Assembly: GCA_019634615.1 (NCBI GenBank)
Contig: JAHCAZ010000001.1
Location: 248,001 to 312,000, forward strand
DNA: 64,000 nucleotides
Direction of reading: 5' to 3'
Source of the DNA: Opitutaceae bacterium
GTDB taxonomy: Bacteria; Verrucomicrobiota; Verrucomicrobiia; Opitutales; Opitutaceae
Shown: positions 33,466 through 40,747 of the stretch, piece by piece
Position numbering within the stretch: position 1 is the stretch's first letter
How the letters are laid out: each line of letters starts with the position of its first letter
Program-made: the position numbers and the translations under genes
The notes under the pieces: generated by a model
The model's database searches: none
Seen by the model: only the letters and a program-made list of their open reading frames with translations
Told to the model about the DNA's origin: nothing

Positions 33466-33549
33466 TGGGTAGCGCCCGGCCTCCGGACGGGCGGAGCGAT
33501 GTCCGCTGGCGGTCGACCAACCGTCCGTCCTGAGGCCGGACGCTACCCA
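33466..33549. repeat. Inverted repeat family R2, copy 4
   Basis: Arms 33466-33490 and 33525-33549 are complementary at 23 of 25 positions with the gggtagcgcccggcctccgg core. It starts 13 bp after the oxidoreductase stop codon. Confidence 0.9.
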
Positions 33550-33602
33550 AAGGCAGCCACACGCCTATTGATCAGGGCCGCATCTTCGCTCAGCTTCCGG
33601 CC

Positions 33603-34283
33603 ATGCAAGCCGCTGAACTCTTTGCCCTGCCGCCGTCGCTCCAGGCCTTCGCGGACTTCTTCCGCGCCGAGGCGGCGCCGTGGGAGTGGGTGAAGCAGAT
33701 CGGGCCGGCGCTGAAGGCGCAGCGCTTCGAACCCGCCCGGCCCAAAGTCCCGGTGGGGGTCCACGTCGAAGGCCTCGTCCATCTTGACCCGACGGTGAAG
33801 CTCCCGCCGTACGCGACGATCATCGGGCCGGTGTGGATCGGCCCGCGCACCGAGATCCGGCCGGGGGCGTTCATCCGCGGCAATGTGATCGTCGGCGCCG
33901 ACGGCGTCCTCGGCAACGCCTGCGAATTCAAGAACTGCCTCCTGCTCGATCGCGTGCAGGTCCCGCATTTCAGCTACGTCGGCGACTCCATTTTGGGCAA
34001 CGGCGCGCACCTGGGCGCCGGCGTGATCTGCTCCAACCTCCGACTCGACCAGCATGAGGTGGAGGTGAGGCTGCCCGCCGGGTCCGCCAAGTCGGGTCTG
34101 CGCAAGCTCGGCGCCTTGATCGGCGACGAGGCCGAGGTGGGCTGCAACGCGGTGCTCCAGCCGGGCGCGGTCCTCGGTCGCCGGGCCCTGGTGATGCCGC
34201 TGACGTCATTTTCCGGCTACCTCGCTCCGGCCACGATGGCAGGCACCCGGCAGACCGCGGTTCGGGTCCCCCGTCGGGACTAA
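33603..34283 (+). CDS. Left-handed beta-helix protein (GlmU C-terminal-like)
   Basis: 226 residues. Hexapeptide-type coils are visible from about residue 60: PTVKLPPYATIIGPVWIGP, TEIRPGAFIRGNVIVGADGV, HFSYVGDSILGNGAHLGAGV and ALIGDEAEVGCNAVLQPGAV. This matches the acyltransferase half of bifunctional nucleotidyl/acetyltransferases such as GlmU, but no N-terminal nucleotidyltransferase domain is present. The first ~55 residues are helical (SLQAFADFFRAEAAPWEWVK). It could be a stand-alone sugar N- or O-acetyltransferase or a non-catalytic scaffold. It is 51 bp upstream of trpS, probably without functional linkage. Confidence 0.78.
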   Translation: MQAAELFALPPSLQAFADFFRAEAAPWEWVKQIGPALKAQRFEPARPKVPVGVHVEGLVHLDPTVKLPPYATIIGPVWIGPRTEIRPGAFIRGNVIVGADGVLGNACEFKNCLLLDRVQVPHFSYVGDSILGNGAHLGAGVICSNLRLDQHEVEVRLPAGSAKSGLRKLGALIGDEAEVGCNAVLQPGAVLGRRALVMPLTSFSGYLAPATMAGTRQTAVRVPRRD

Positions 34284-34286
34284 CCG

Positions 34287-34325
34287 AAAAATCGTTCTCG
34301 TTCTCTTTCTCGTTCTCGTTCTCCC
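34287..34325 (+). repeat. Short tandem pyrimidine-rich repeat before trpS
   Basis: Repeated cgttct / ctttct hexamers (about six units) fill the gap directly upstream of the trpS start. Resembles one arm of the R7 polypyrimidine repeat at 52.2 kb, but no complementary arm is present here. Confidence 0.7.
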
Positions 34326-34334
34326 TAACCAACC

Positions 34335-35303
34335 ATGCCCAGAATCCTCACCGGCATCACACCTTCCGGCACCCTGCACATCGGCAACTATTTCGGCGCG
34401 ATGCGCCCGGCCATCGAGCTGCAGGCAGGCGGCGATGCGTTCTACTTCATCGCGGACTACCACTCCATGACGGCGCTGACCGACGCCGCCGAGCGCCGGG
34501 CCTACACGCGCGGCATCGCGCTCGACTGGCTGGCCTGCGGACTCGACCCGGCCAAGGCGGTCTTCTGGCGGCAGAGCGACGTGCCCGAGGTGTGCGAGCT
34601 GACCTGGCTGATCGGCACGCTCACGCCCATGGGGCTCCTCGAGCGGGCGCACAGCTACAAGGACAAGACGGCCCGCGGCATCGCGCCCAACTTCGGCCTC
34701 TTTGCCTACCCGGTGCTGATGGCGGCCGACATCCTGCTCTACGACACGCACGTCGTGCCCGTCGGCAAGGACCAGAAGCAGCACCTGGAGATGACCCGCG
34801 ACATCGCCATCAAGTTCAACCAGACCTACGGCGAGACCTTTGTCGTGCCCGACGAGCAGATCCGCGACGAGGTGGCCGTGGTGCCCGGCCTGGATGGGCA
34901 GAAGATGTCCAAGAGCTACGGCAACACCGTCGAGATCTTCGGCGACGAGAAGACGCTCCGCAAAAAGATCATGGGCATCGTCATGGACTCCCGCACGCCG
35001 CAGGAGCCCAAGCCCGACGCCGACCGCAATCTGGCGATCCAGCTGCTGAAGCTCGTGGCGCCGGCCGGGGTGGCGGCGGACTTCGAGGCTCGCCTGCGCG
35101 CCGGCGGCCTCGGCTACGGCGACCTGAAAAAGGCGCTCTTCGAGCACTACTGGAACTTTTTCGCGCCGTACCGCGCGCGCCGCGCCGAGCTGGTGGCGAA
35201 CCCGGACTACGTCGACCAGGTCCTGAAGACGGGCGCCGAACGCGCCCGGGCCGTGGCCCGCGGGGTCTTGAACCGCGCCCGCCAGGCCTGCGGCCTGGCG
35301 TGA
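34335..35303 (+). CDS. trpS: Tryptophanyl-tRNA synthetase
   Basis: 322 residues, class Ic aminoacyl-tRNA synthetase charging tRNA-Trp. The HIGH signature is SGTLHIGNYFGAM (HIGN at 15-18) and the KMSKS loop is DGQKMSKSYGN (about 187-197). ADYHSMTAL, YPVLMAADILLYD and VPVGKDQKQHLEMTRDIA are the conserved Trp/ATP pocket blocks. The length is slightly below the usual ~330 but no domain is missing. No T-box or leader peptide is visible upstream, only pyrimidine-rich repeats. An R3 palindrome begins 7 bp after the stop codon. Confidence 0.96.
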   Translation: MPRILTGITPSGTLHIGNYFGAMRPAIELQAGGDAFYFIADYHSMTALTDAAERRAYTRGIALDWLACGLDPAKAVFWRQSDVPEVCELTWLIGTLTPMGLLERAHSYKDKTARGIAPNFGLFAYPVLMAADILLYDTHVVPVGKDQKQHLEMTRDIAIKFNQTYGETFVVPDEQIRDEVAVVPGLDGQKMSKSYGNTVEIFGDEKTLRKKIMGIVMDSRTPQEPKPDADRNLAIQLLKLVAPAGVAADFEARLRAGGLGYGDLKKALFEHYWNFFAPYRARRAELVANPDYVDQVLKTGAERARAVARGVLNRARQACGLA

Positions 35304-35309
35304 TCTTTC

Positions 35310-35373
35310 GCGTAGGAGCGGCTTTATGCCGCGACGATGCGCTCACGATCGCGGCGTAAAGCCGCTCCTACGC
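35310..35373. repeat. Inverted repeat family R3, copy 2
   Basis: Arms 35310-35334 and 35349-35373 are complementary at 24 of 25 positions (core gtaggagcggcttta) with a 14-nt loop. It shares this core with the copy at 29174-29234 and lies between trpS and the terminator of the TonB-like gene. Confidence 0.9.
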
Positions 35374-35411
35374 AAAAAAGCGGTGGTTGACGCCTTGGGA
35401 CGCCAACCACC
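35374..35411 (-). terminator. Rho-independent terminator of the TonB-like gene
   Basis: On the minus strand a stem of ggtggttg-cg (35411 downwards) and its complement at 35382-35393 is followed by gcTTTTTTg (35374-35379). It starts 14 bp after the stop codon of the gene at 35425. Confidence 0.85.
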
Positions 35412-35424
35412 GGCTGAGACCGAC

Positions 35425-35793
35425 TCAGGTGTCGGCGACCAGCTTGAGCGGCATCACCACGCGCTGGGCGACGGGGATACCGTCCTTCGTCGCGGGCGTG
35501 AAGCGCCACTGGGCGATGGCCGGCACGAGGCTGCGGGCGAGATCGCGGTCCTTGCGGCCGACCAGGGTGATGTCCCGGGGTTGGCCCTTTTCGTCGACCG
35601 TGAACGCGACCTTGACCGTCGTGTCGAGGTAGCGGCGCGGCAGGCCCTCGGGGCTGACGACCTTGGCCGGTTGCGGCTTGGTGTAGGCGGCTTCCGTCGC
35701 GCTGGCGTCGTTGGCGACACCGGCGGCGAACGCTGAGGTGGAAAGGAGGCCGCTGAGCAGGGCAGCCCCGACGAGCATCTTCATCTTGTTCAT
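35425..35793 (-). CDS. TonB C-terminal domain protein (energy transducer TonB-like)
   Basis: 122 residues from ATG 35793, chosen because GGAGA lies about 9 bp upstream and the signal peptide (MNKMKMLVGAALLSGLLSTS) begins there; the frame could start 9 codons earlier. After the cleaved signal (SAFAAG) comes a TonB-C-like domain: YLDTTVKVAFTVDEKGQPRD, ITLVGRKDRDLARSLVPAIA and QWRFTPATKDGIPVAQRVV. Real TonB keeps its N-terminal helix as a membrane anchor and has a long Pro-rich linker. This protein has neither, so it is a free periplasmic TonB-C domain of unknown role. A clear intrinsic terminator follows. Confidence 0.85.
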   Translation of the reverse strand: MNKMKMLVGAALLSGLLSTSAFAAGVANDASATEAAYTKPQPAKVVSPEGLPRRYLDTTVKVAFTVDEKGQPRDITLVGRKDRDLARSLVPAIAQWRFTPATKDGIPVAQRVVMPLKLVADT

Positions 35794-35876
35794 GGCAGAT
35801 TCTCCGCCGCAGCGGAGCATTGAGGGTTGTTGGTTATCCTGACTGACTGCGCCTCGTGTTGTGCCGGGGACGTCGA

Positions 35877-35904
35877 TGAGAACACGACGAAGAGAACAAA
35901 GTTA
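35877..35904 (-). promoter_or_regulatory. Weak candidate extracytoplasmic-sigma promoter upstream of the TonB-like gene
   Basis: On the minus strand TAACTT (35904-35899), 17 nt, then TCTCA (35881-35877) resembles the RpoE-type GAACTT-N16/17-TCTNA arrangement, 84 bp before the ATG. Single short matches like this arise by chance often, so this is only a lead. Confidence 0.2.
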
Positions 35905-36042
35905 CAGCGGGTCGGCGGAAATATTTCGACGAATGGCAAAGTTTCGCCGATGAGCCGCGGCTCCGGCCTGACCAATGGATGAAATACCGGGATGACGCCG
36001 CCGGGCGGGCGCCGCGTCACTCCACCCCGACCTGGCGGGCCC

Positions 36043-36723
36043 TCAGCGGGCGAAGGGATTGCCGCCGAGGCCCTGCATCATGCCGCCCATGTCGAACTTC
36101 TGGTAGCCGGCGGGCGGCGCGAAAAAGGTGGCCGGGAGGGACTTGGCTTCGACGGCCGTGACCTCGAGGCGGAACTGCTGCCTCGAGCCCGGGGCCGACA
36201 CCACGCGGAGCGGGAAGAAACCCTTGCCGGTGAGCGCCTGTTCCCAGGACGCCGGCGCCGCCTGCTGCCCGCCGCCCATGGCGCGGCCGATGCCCTGGAA
36301 CGCGCCGATCTCTTCCGTGGCCCAGATCTCGGTCACGGCCTCCTTGGATTTGACGAGGTACTTCGTGCACTTGTAGCCGAGGATGACCTCGGTCTCGCCG
36401 GTGTTGACCAGCTCGGGCTGCTCGCCGACGTGCTGCGCCGCCTTGGCGGCGACCTGCTTCATCGGCATCACCATGTACATCGGCTGCCCGGGCATGAGCA
36501 TGATCATCTCCTGCTTGGTGAAATCCATGATCATGGTGGCGGTCATGCCTTCCTCCGCCTGCATGTCGGTGCGGAGCAGGGCGCCCTTGACGCTGTACTC
36601 GACCGGCATCGCTCCCTTGCGGCCGTCGGTGAGCTTCATCTTGATCGTGCCTTCGAATTCCTTGGCGCAGAGCGGGGTGGCCGCGACGAGGGCGGCGAGG
36701 AGCAGGGCGAATAGGTGTTTCAT
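36043..36723 (-). CDS. Exported DUF4412-like protein
   Basis: 226 residues from ATG 36723; an upstream in-frame codon at 36858 would put 45 Pro/Arg-rich residues before the signal peptide and is rejected. Signal peptide MKHLFALLLAALVAATPLCA is followed by KEFEGTIKMKLTDGRKGAM. The DUF4412-type pattern continues with a methionine-rich stretch (MTATMIMDFTKQEMIMLMPG) and ILGYKCTKYLVKS containing the conserved Gly-Tyr-x-Cys-x-x-Tyr. The family is thought to be periplasmic or lipid-binding but is uncharacterised. The C-terminal MGGMMQGLGGNPFAR is unusually Met/Gly rich. It diverges from the YhcH-family gene. Confidence 0.8.
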   Translation of the reverse strand: MKHLFALLLAALVAATPLCAKEFEGTIKMKLTDGRKGAMPVEYSVKGALLRTDMQAEEGMTATMIMDFTKQEMIMLMPGQPMYMVMPMKQVAAKAAQHVGEQPELVNTGETEVILGYKCTKYLVKSKEAVTEIWATEEIGAFQGIGRAMGGGQQAAPASWEQALTGKGFFPLRVVSAPGSRQQFRLEVTAVEAKSLPATFFAPPAGYQKFDMGGMMQGLGGNPFAR

Positions 36724-36832
36724 GGGTGGCGCACATCCAATGACACCGCCGCCCCGCGGGCAAGCGCGGGTTGGACGGACCGCCGCAAACAGAACTTGCG
36801 TCGCACGCCCGGCGGGCGTGGATAGGAGGCTC

Positions 36833-37333
36833 ATGGCCATCTTCGGTTCCCTCTCCACGGTGCGCGCCCAGTGTCGCGGCCTCGCTTATTTCGACCCGGC
36901 CTTCGCCTACCTCGACGAACTGGCCAAGTCGGGTTCGCCGGCGCGGAAACGCCTCGATGCGCTGGCCGCCGGCGAGTCGGGCCGCGTGGAACTGGCGGAC
37001 GGGATGTTCGCGATCGAGCAGGTCTACCGCTCCAAGCCGCGGGCCGAGGGGTTCTTCGAGTCGCACCGCAAGTACATCGACATCCAGGTGGTGCTCGCGG
37101 GCGAGGAGCTCATGGAAGTGGCCGAGATCGGCCACCTGCCCGTGAAGACGCCCTTCGACGCCGACCGGGATGTGATCATTTACGGCGATTTCACCGGGGC
37201 CTCGGTGCTGCGTTTCCGGGCCGGCGAGGCCGGGGTCTATTTCCCGGCCGACGGCCACATGCCCGGCCTGATGGGCGCCGGCGGCCCGCACCTGGTGCGC
37301 AAGACCGTGGTCAAGGTGCCGGTGCCGGCGTGA
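36833..37333 (+). CDS. YhcH/YjgK/YiaL family protein
   Basis: 166 residues from ATG 36833, with an AGGAG Shine-Dalgarno-like sequence just upstream that fixes the start. Cupin-like family linked to sialic acid and other sugar catabolism (NanQ-type anomerase members). Visible landmarks: FGSLSTVRAQ, GRVELADGMFAIEQVYRSKP, FFESHRKYIDIQVVLAGEEL (metal-type His/Glu), DRDVIIYGDFTG and GEAGVYFPADGHMPGL, the His-containing C-terminal motif. Divergent from the DUF4412 gene and 10 bp upstream of rlmJ. The sugar it serves is not evident here. Confidence 0.88.
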   Translation: MAIFGSLSTVRAQCRGLAYFDPAFAYLDELAKSGSPARKRLDALAAGESGRVELADGMFAIEQVYRSKPRAEGFFESHRKYIDIQVVLAGEELMEVAEIGHLPVKTPFDADRDVIIYGDFTGASVLRFRAGEAGVYFPADGHMPGLMGAGGPHLVRKTVVKVPVPA

Positions 37334-37343
37334 ACGGGGGCCG

Positions 37344-38213
37344 ATGAACTATCGGCACCATTTCCACGCGGGTAACTTCGCGGATGTGATGAAACATGCG
37401 CTGCTCGTGCGCTTGGTACGGGCGCTGCAGCGCAAGCCCAAGGGCTTTCTCTATCTCGATACGCACGCCGGGCGCGGAGCCTACGACTTGGAGCGGGCGG
37501 CGCAGGGCGACGCGCTGGCCCGGGCGCCCGAGTGGCCGGCGGGTATCGGCCGGCTCTGGACGCTGGCGGACCTGCCGGAAGTACTGGGGGAGTACGTGGA
37601 CCTGATCCGCCGCCATGACCGTGCGCACGGCAACCTGACGGCGGAGCCGAGGTTTTACCCGGGTTCTCCGCTCTTGGTGCAGATGCTGGCGCGGCCGGTG
37701 GACCGACTGGCCCTGTGCGAGCTTCACCCGGCGGAATGCGACGCGCTGTTGACCGCCATGCCGCTGCGGGCGCGGGTGACGGTTCAGGCGCTCGACGGCT
37801 ATATCGCGCCACGGGCGCAGCTGCCGCCGCCCGAGCGGCGAGCGCTGGTGCTGATCGACCCACCGTTCGAGGCCCAGGATGAGTTCGCGCGCATCGCCGC
37901 CGCGCTCAGCGAAGGCGTGGAGCGGCTGCCGGCCGGCGTGTTCGCGATCTGGTATCCGCTGACCGAACGGGCGCGCGTCGATGCCTTTGCCGATCGCCTG
38001 CGGGCGCTGGCGCTGCCGCCAACCGCGGTGTTCGAGCTGGCAGTTGCGGGCGAGAACGCCGGCCTGAAGATGCGCGGCTGCGGTCTCGTGGTCGTGAATC
38101 CACCCTGGCAATTCGAGGCGGAAGTCATGCCTGCGCTGCATGCGCTGGCCGGCTTGCTCGCCCAGGGACCGGGAGCCGCGGCGGTATGCCACTGGCTCGT
38201 GCCGGAGCGGTAG
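37344..38213 (+). CDS. rlmJ: 23S rRNA (adenine-2030-N6)-methyltransferase RlmJ
   Basis: 289 residues; SAM-dependent methyltransferase that modifies A2030 of 23S rRNA. The diagnostic N-terminus MNYRHHFHAGNFADVMKHAL and the SAM-binding YLDTHAGRGAYDL are clear. ALVLIDPPFEAQDEF provides the DPPF-type catalytic motif, and IWYPLTERARVDAF and GLKMRGCGLVVVNPPW are conserved C-terminal blocks. It is 10 bp downstream of the YhcH gene and is followed by the R4 palindrome. Confidence 0.95.
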   Translation: MNYRHHFHAGNFADVMKHALLVRLVRALQRKPKGFLYLDTHAGRGAYDLERAAQGDALARAPEWPAGIGRLWTLADLPEVLGEYVDLIRRHDRAHGNLTAEPRFYPGSPLLVQMLARPVDRLALCELHPAECDALLTAMPLRARVTVQALDGYIAPRAQLPPPERRALVLIDPPFEAQDEFARIAAALSEGVERLPAGVFAIWYPLTERARVDAFADRLRALALPPTAVFELAVAGENAGLKMRGCGLVVVNPPWQFEAEVMPALHALAGLLAQGPGAAAVCHWLVPER

Positions 38214-38223
38214 CTGCCGGAAC

Positions 38224-38304
38224 CGTAGGGGCGCACCTTGCGTGCGCCCTTGGGCACCGAAGGCTGATGCGGCCTTCAGGGCGCACGCGAGGTGCGCCCC
38301 TACG
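38224..38304. repeat. Inverted repeat family R4 (single copy in window)
   Basis: Arms 38224-38250 and 38278-38304 are complementary at 26 of 27 positions (core gtaggggcgcacc), with a 27-nt loop. It lies between rlmJ and the convergent small hypothetical gene. Confidence 0.9.
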
Positions 38305-38514
38305 TCAGTCGGCCTTGGCCGGGAACTGCCCCGGCTGGGTGACGCGGACGGCGGTGAAGGGCAGGGGGTCGAAGACGATGCGCGGGTTCGGCAGCTCGGG
38401 AGCCTTGAAGACGGGTTGTCCCCAAAGGATGTCCCGGGGGCGGACGCGCTTTTTCGACGCCGACGGATTGGTAAGTTCCGCGGGGAGGAAGGGAGTTTTG
38501 CGCAGGGCGGACAT
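38305..38514 (-). CDS. Small basic hypothetical protein
   Basis: 69 residues from ATG 38514 (MSALRKTPFLPAELTNPSAS, then KKRVRPRDILWGQPVFKAPE). Basic, Pro-rich, with no signal peptide or membrane segment. It fills the space between the R4 palindrome, which abuts its stop codon, and the Hsp20 gene, and has the same codon character as neighbours. Sequence does not match a family I recognise; it may be a lineage-specific protein or a spurious frame. Confidence 0.45.
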   Translation of the reverse strand: MSALRKTPFLPAELTNPSASKKRVRPRDILWGQPVFKAPELPNPRIVFDPLPFTAVRVTQPGQFPAKAD

Positions 38515-38608
38515 GATGCTAGGGTAGTTCAGGTTTGCGGGAACTAATGAGAGTCGTGGCGGCGGCGGATGTTCCCGCTGGCAGCGGAAATATCCGCGCC
38601 GCCGCTCC

Positions 38609-39007
38609 TCAAGCGACGCGGGAGAGGCCGGCGGCCCCGCCCGCGGGATTCAATTTCGGGAACGAGATGGTCAGCACGCCCTCGTGCAGCTCGGCCTGCA
38701 GGGCATGGTAGTCCAGGCCGTGGCCGAGCCGCAGGCGCAGCTGGTAGTCGCGCTGGGCGCTTTCCAGGTGGAGGGCCTGCCAGTTGACGCGCACGAAATG
38801 AGCCTTCCGGGCCGTGATGATCACATCCGGACCGCTGGTCTCGATCTCCACGCCGGCCGGGTCGACCCCGGGGACATAGACGATGAGTTTGACCGCATCT
38901 GGCTGCTCACGGCAGTCGTAGCTGGGACGGCGGAACGAGGCGACAGCGGCCTTTTCCGCGTTCAGACGATGACGGCGGTGGTTTTGGGGTTGGATGATCG
39001 TGTGCAT
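38609..39007 (-). CDS. Hsp20/alpha-crystallin small heat shock protein
   Basis: 132 residues; ATP-independent holdase chaperone. After a short N-terminal arm (RRPSYDCREQPDAVKLIVYV) the alpha-crystallin domain has VPGVDPAGVEIETSGPDVII, the ARKAH loop, and the C-terminal ELHEGVLTISFPKLNP, the A-x-x-x-G-V-L-type strand of the family. The usual C-terminal I-x-I/V anchoring motif is not obvious, so oligomer assembly may differ. Single gene; no CIRCE-type element was recognised upstream. Confidence 0.9.
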   Translation of the reverse strand: MHTIIQPQNHRRHRLNAEKAAVASFRRPSYDCREQPDAVKLIVYVPGVDPAGVEIETSGPDVIITARKAHFVRVNWQALHLESAQRDYQLRLRLGHGLDYHALQAELHEGVLTISFPKLNPAGGAAGLSRVA

Positions 39008-39391
39008 GGATGGAAATGAGGTGTCGGACCCTCGGGCTTCTCGCCTCGGGCTTCAGGTGGCTAAACGAAGGTCCGTTAAAACGGAGGTTTAGGCCTGCAA
39101 GCCCTGGTCGAGATGCTTTTTGTTCCAGCCAATAACGACCGTGCACATCTGGGCGCGACGAAGGGCGACGGCCTTCGTATACGAAGTGCCGGCGCAAGCG
39201 CGGAGATGCTGGAAGGAAACGGTCATGGGAACGACGGACACCATGCACAATCTCTCGGCTCCGCCAAGAATTTATTCGCGGATGACAGAAACTTTTGCGT
39301 GACGCGGTCGCGGCCGGCCGGATTTTTGCGCTCGTGCCGGGGTGGGCGGCTCGCATGCTCCGCGCGTCCGCCCCACCATCCGCCCCGTCGC
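39008..39391. other. 384-bp intergenic region without a supported gene
   Basis: Lies between the Hsp20 start and the BASS transporter start, so it holds the promoters of both. An open frame running into the transporter gene from 39113 reads as a non-protein-like extension. A perfect 14-bp palindrome cttcgtatacgaag lies at 39173-39186 and could be an operator. No heat-shock element, RNA gene or terminator was recognised. Confidence 0.6.
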
Positions 39392-40318
39392 ATGAGCCGC
39401 CTGTTGAACCAGCTGACGAACGCCTTCCCGCTCTGGGTGCTCACGGGCGGCGTGCTCGCGCTGTTCGTGCCGCAGGCGTTCACGTGGTTCAGCGGGCCGT
39501 GGATCGTCGGAGGCCTGGGCGTGATCATGCTGGGCATGGGGATGACCCTCACGGTGGACGACTTCCGCCGCGTGCTCGTCATGCCGCGCCCGGTCGCGCT
39601 GGGCTTCGCCGCGCAGTTCACGATCATGCCGTTCCTCGGGTGGAGCGTCGCGCGGGCGCTGGGGCTGGACGCGCCGTTCGCCGTGGGGCTGATCCTCGTC
39701 GCCTGCTGCCCGGGCGGCACGGCCTCCAATGTCGTCACCTACCTGGCCCGGGCCAACGTCGCGCTCTCGGTCGTGATGACGATGTGCTCGACCTTCGCCG
39801 CCGTCTTCCTGACGCCGCTGCTCACCAAGGCCTACGCCGGCGCGATCGTGGAGGTCGATGCGTGGGGGCTCTTTTTCAGCACGTTCCAGGTGGTGGTTCT
39901 CCCCGTCGTGGCCGGCGTGCTGCTGAACCGTTTCGCCCCGCGCGCGGTGGCCTTCGCGCTGCCGGCGGCGCCGCTGCTCTCGGTGCTGACGATCACGCTG
40001 ATCTGCGCGAGCATCATCGGCCTCAGCGCCGCCGCCGTGCGCAACAGCGCCGGCTCGCTGCTCCTCGCGGTCTTCCTGCTGCATGCCGGCGGGTTCGCGC
40101 TCGGCTACCTCGCGGCGCGCGCCTTCCGCTACGACCGGGTCATCGCCCGCACGGTCTCGATCGAGGTGGGCATGCAGAACTCGGGCCTGGGCGTGGTGCT
40201 GGCGCGGAAGCATTTCGCCGATCCGCTCACCGCCGTGCCCTGCGCGATCTCGAGCGTGTTTCACTCGGTGATCGGCAGCATGCTGGCGGGTTACTGGCGC
40301 CTGCGGGACAGGAAGTGA
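39392..40318 (+). CDS. BASS-family transporter (bile acid:sodium symporter-like)
   Basis: 308 residues from ATG 39392 (MSRLLNQLTNAFPLWVLTGG); the frame runs open upstream to 39113 but that extension is not protein-like. About nine to ten hydrophobic segments, with family hallmarks MLGMGMTLTVDDFRRVLVMP, GLILVACCPGGTASNVVTYL (the crossover motif with the substrate/sodium-binding ACCPGG-AS-N) and SIEVGMQNSGLGVVLA, the second crossover E-x-G-x-Q-N. Members carry bile acids, pantoate, arsenite or other organic anions with sodium. Substrate in this organism is unknown. Monocistronic by spacing. Confidence 0.9.
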   Translation: MSRLLNQLTNAFPLWVLTGGVLALFVPQAFTWFSGPWIVGGLGVIMLGMGMTLTVDDFRRVLVMPRPVALGFAAQFTIMPFLGWSVARALGLDAPFAVGLILVACCPGGTASNVVTYLARANVALSVVMTMCSTFAAVFLTPLLTKAYAGAIVEVDAWGLFFSTFQVVVLPVVAGVLLNRFAPRAVAFALPAAPLLSVLTITLICASIIGLSAAAVRNSAGSLLLAVFLLHAGGFALGYLAARAFRYDRVIARTVSIEVGMQNSGLGVVLARKHFADPLTAVPCAISSVFHSVIGSMLAGYWRLRDRK

Positions 40319-40354
40319 TTGTCCGCGGCGCGGCGCGTGTCAGGCTCGCCCGCC

Positions 40355-40729
40355 ATGAAGACGATGTCTGACCGGGCCACGACCGTGGCCGAGCTGCGGG
40401 AGCGGGTGCTGGCCTTCGTGCGCGAACGCGACTGGGAACAGTTCCACGCACCCAAGAACCTCAGCATGGCGCTCGCGGCCGAGACCGGCGAGCTGATGGA
40501 GCATTTCCTGTGGATGTCCCCGGAGCAGTCGCGCGCCGTCGTGCAGGATCCGGCCAAGCGGCACAAGATCGAGGAGGAGATCGCCGACGTGGTGATCTAC
40601 GCCCTGGAGTTCGCCAACATGACCGGCATCGACGTCGCCGCGGCCATCGAGCGGAAGCTCGCGCTCAACGCGAAGAAGTACCCGGTGGAGAAGGCGCGCG
40701 GCCGCTCGGACAAGTACACGGAGCTGTAG
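40355..40729 (+). CDS. MazG-like nucleotide pyrophosphohydrolase
   Basis: 124 residues from ATG 40355 (MKTMSDRATTVAELRERVLA). All-alpha NTP pyrophosphatase with the EExxE/ExxD metal motif: LAAETGELMEHF in helix 2 and KIEEEIADVVIYALEFANM in helix 3. The family hydrolyses dCTP or other (d)NTPs to monophosphates, either for pool sanitation or for regulation. KNLSMALAAETGEL is close to the dCTP pyrophosphatase subgroup. No toxin-antitoxin or phage context. Downstream, a short gcccgc/gcgggc hairpin leads to the convergent GluQ-like gene. Confidence 0.88.
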   Translation: MKTMSDRATTVAELRERVLAFVRERDWEQFHAPKNLSMALAAETGELMEHFLWMSPEQSRAVVQDPAKRHKIEEEIADVVIYALEFANMTGIDVAAAIERKLALNAKKYPVEKARGRSDKYTEL

Positions 40730-40747
40730 GCCGCCCGCTCGCGGGCG

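Noticed and set aside
40730..40747. gcccgc/gcgggc hairpin between the MazG-like and GluQ-like genes as a terminator
   Set aside because: The stem is only 6 bp and there is no T-run on either strand.
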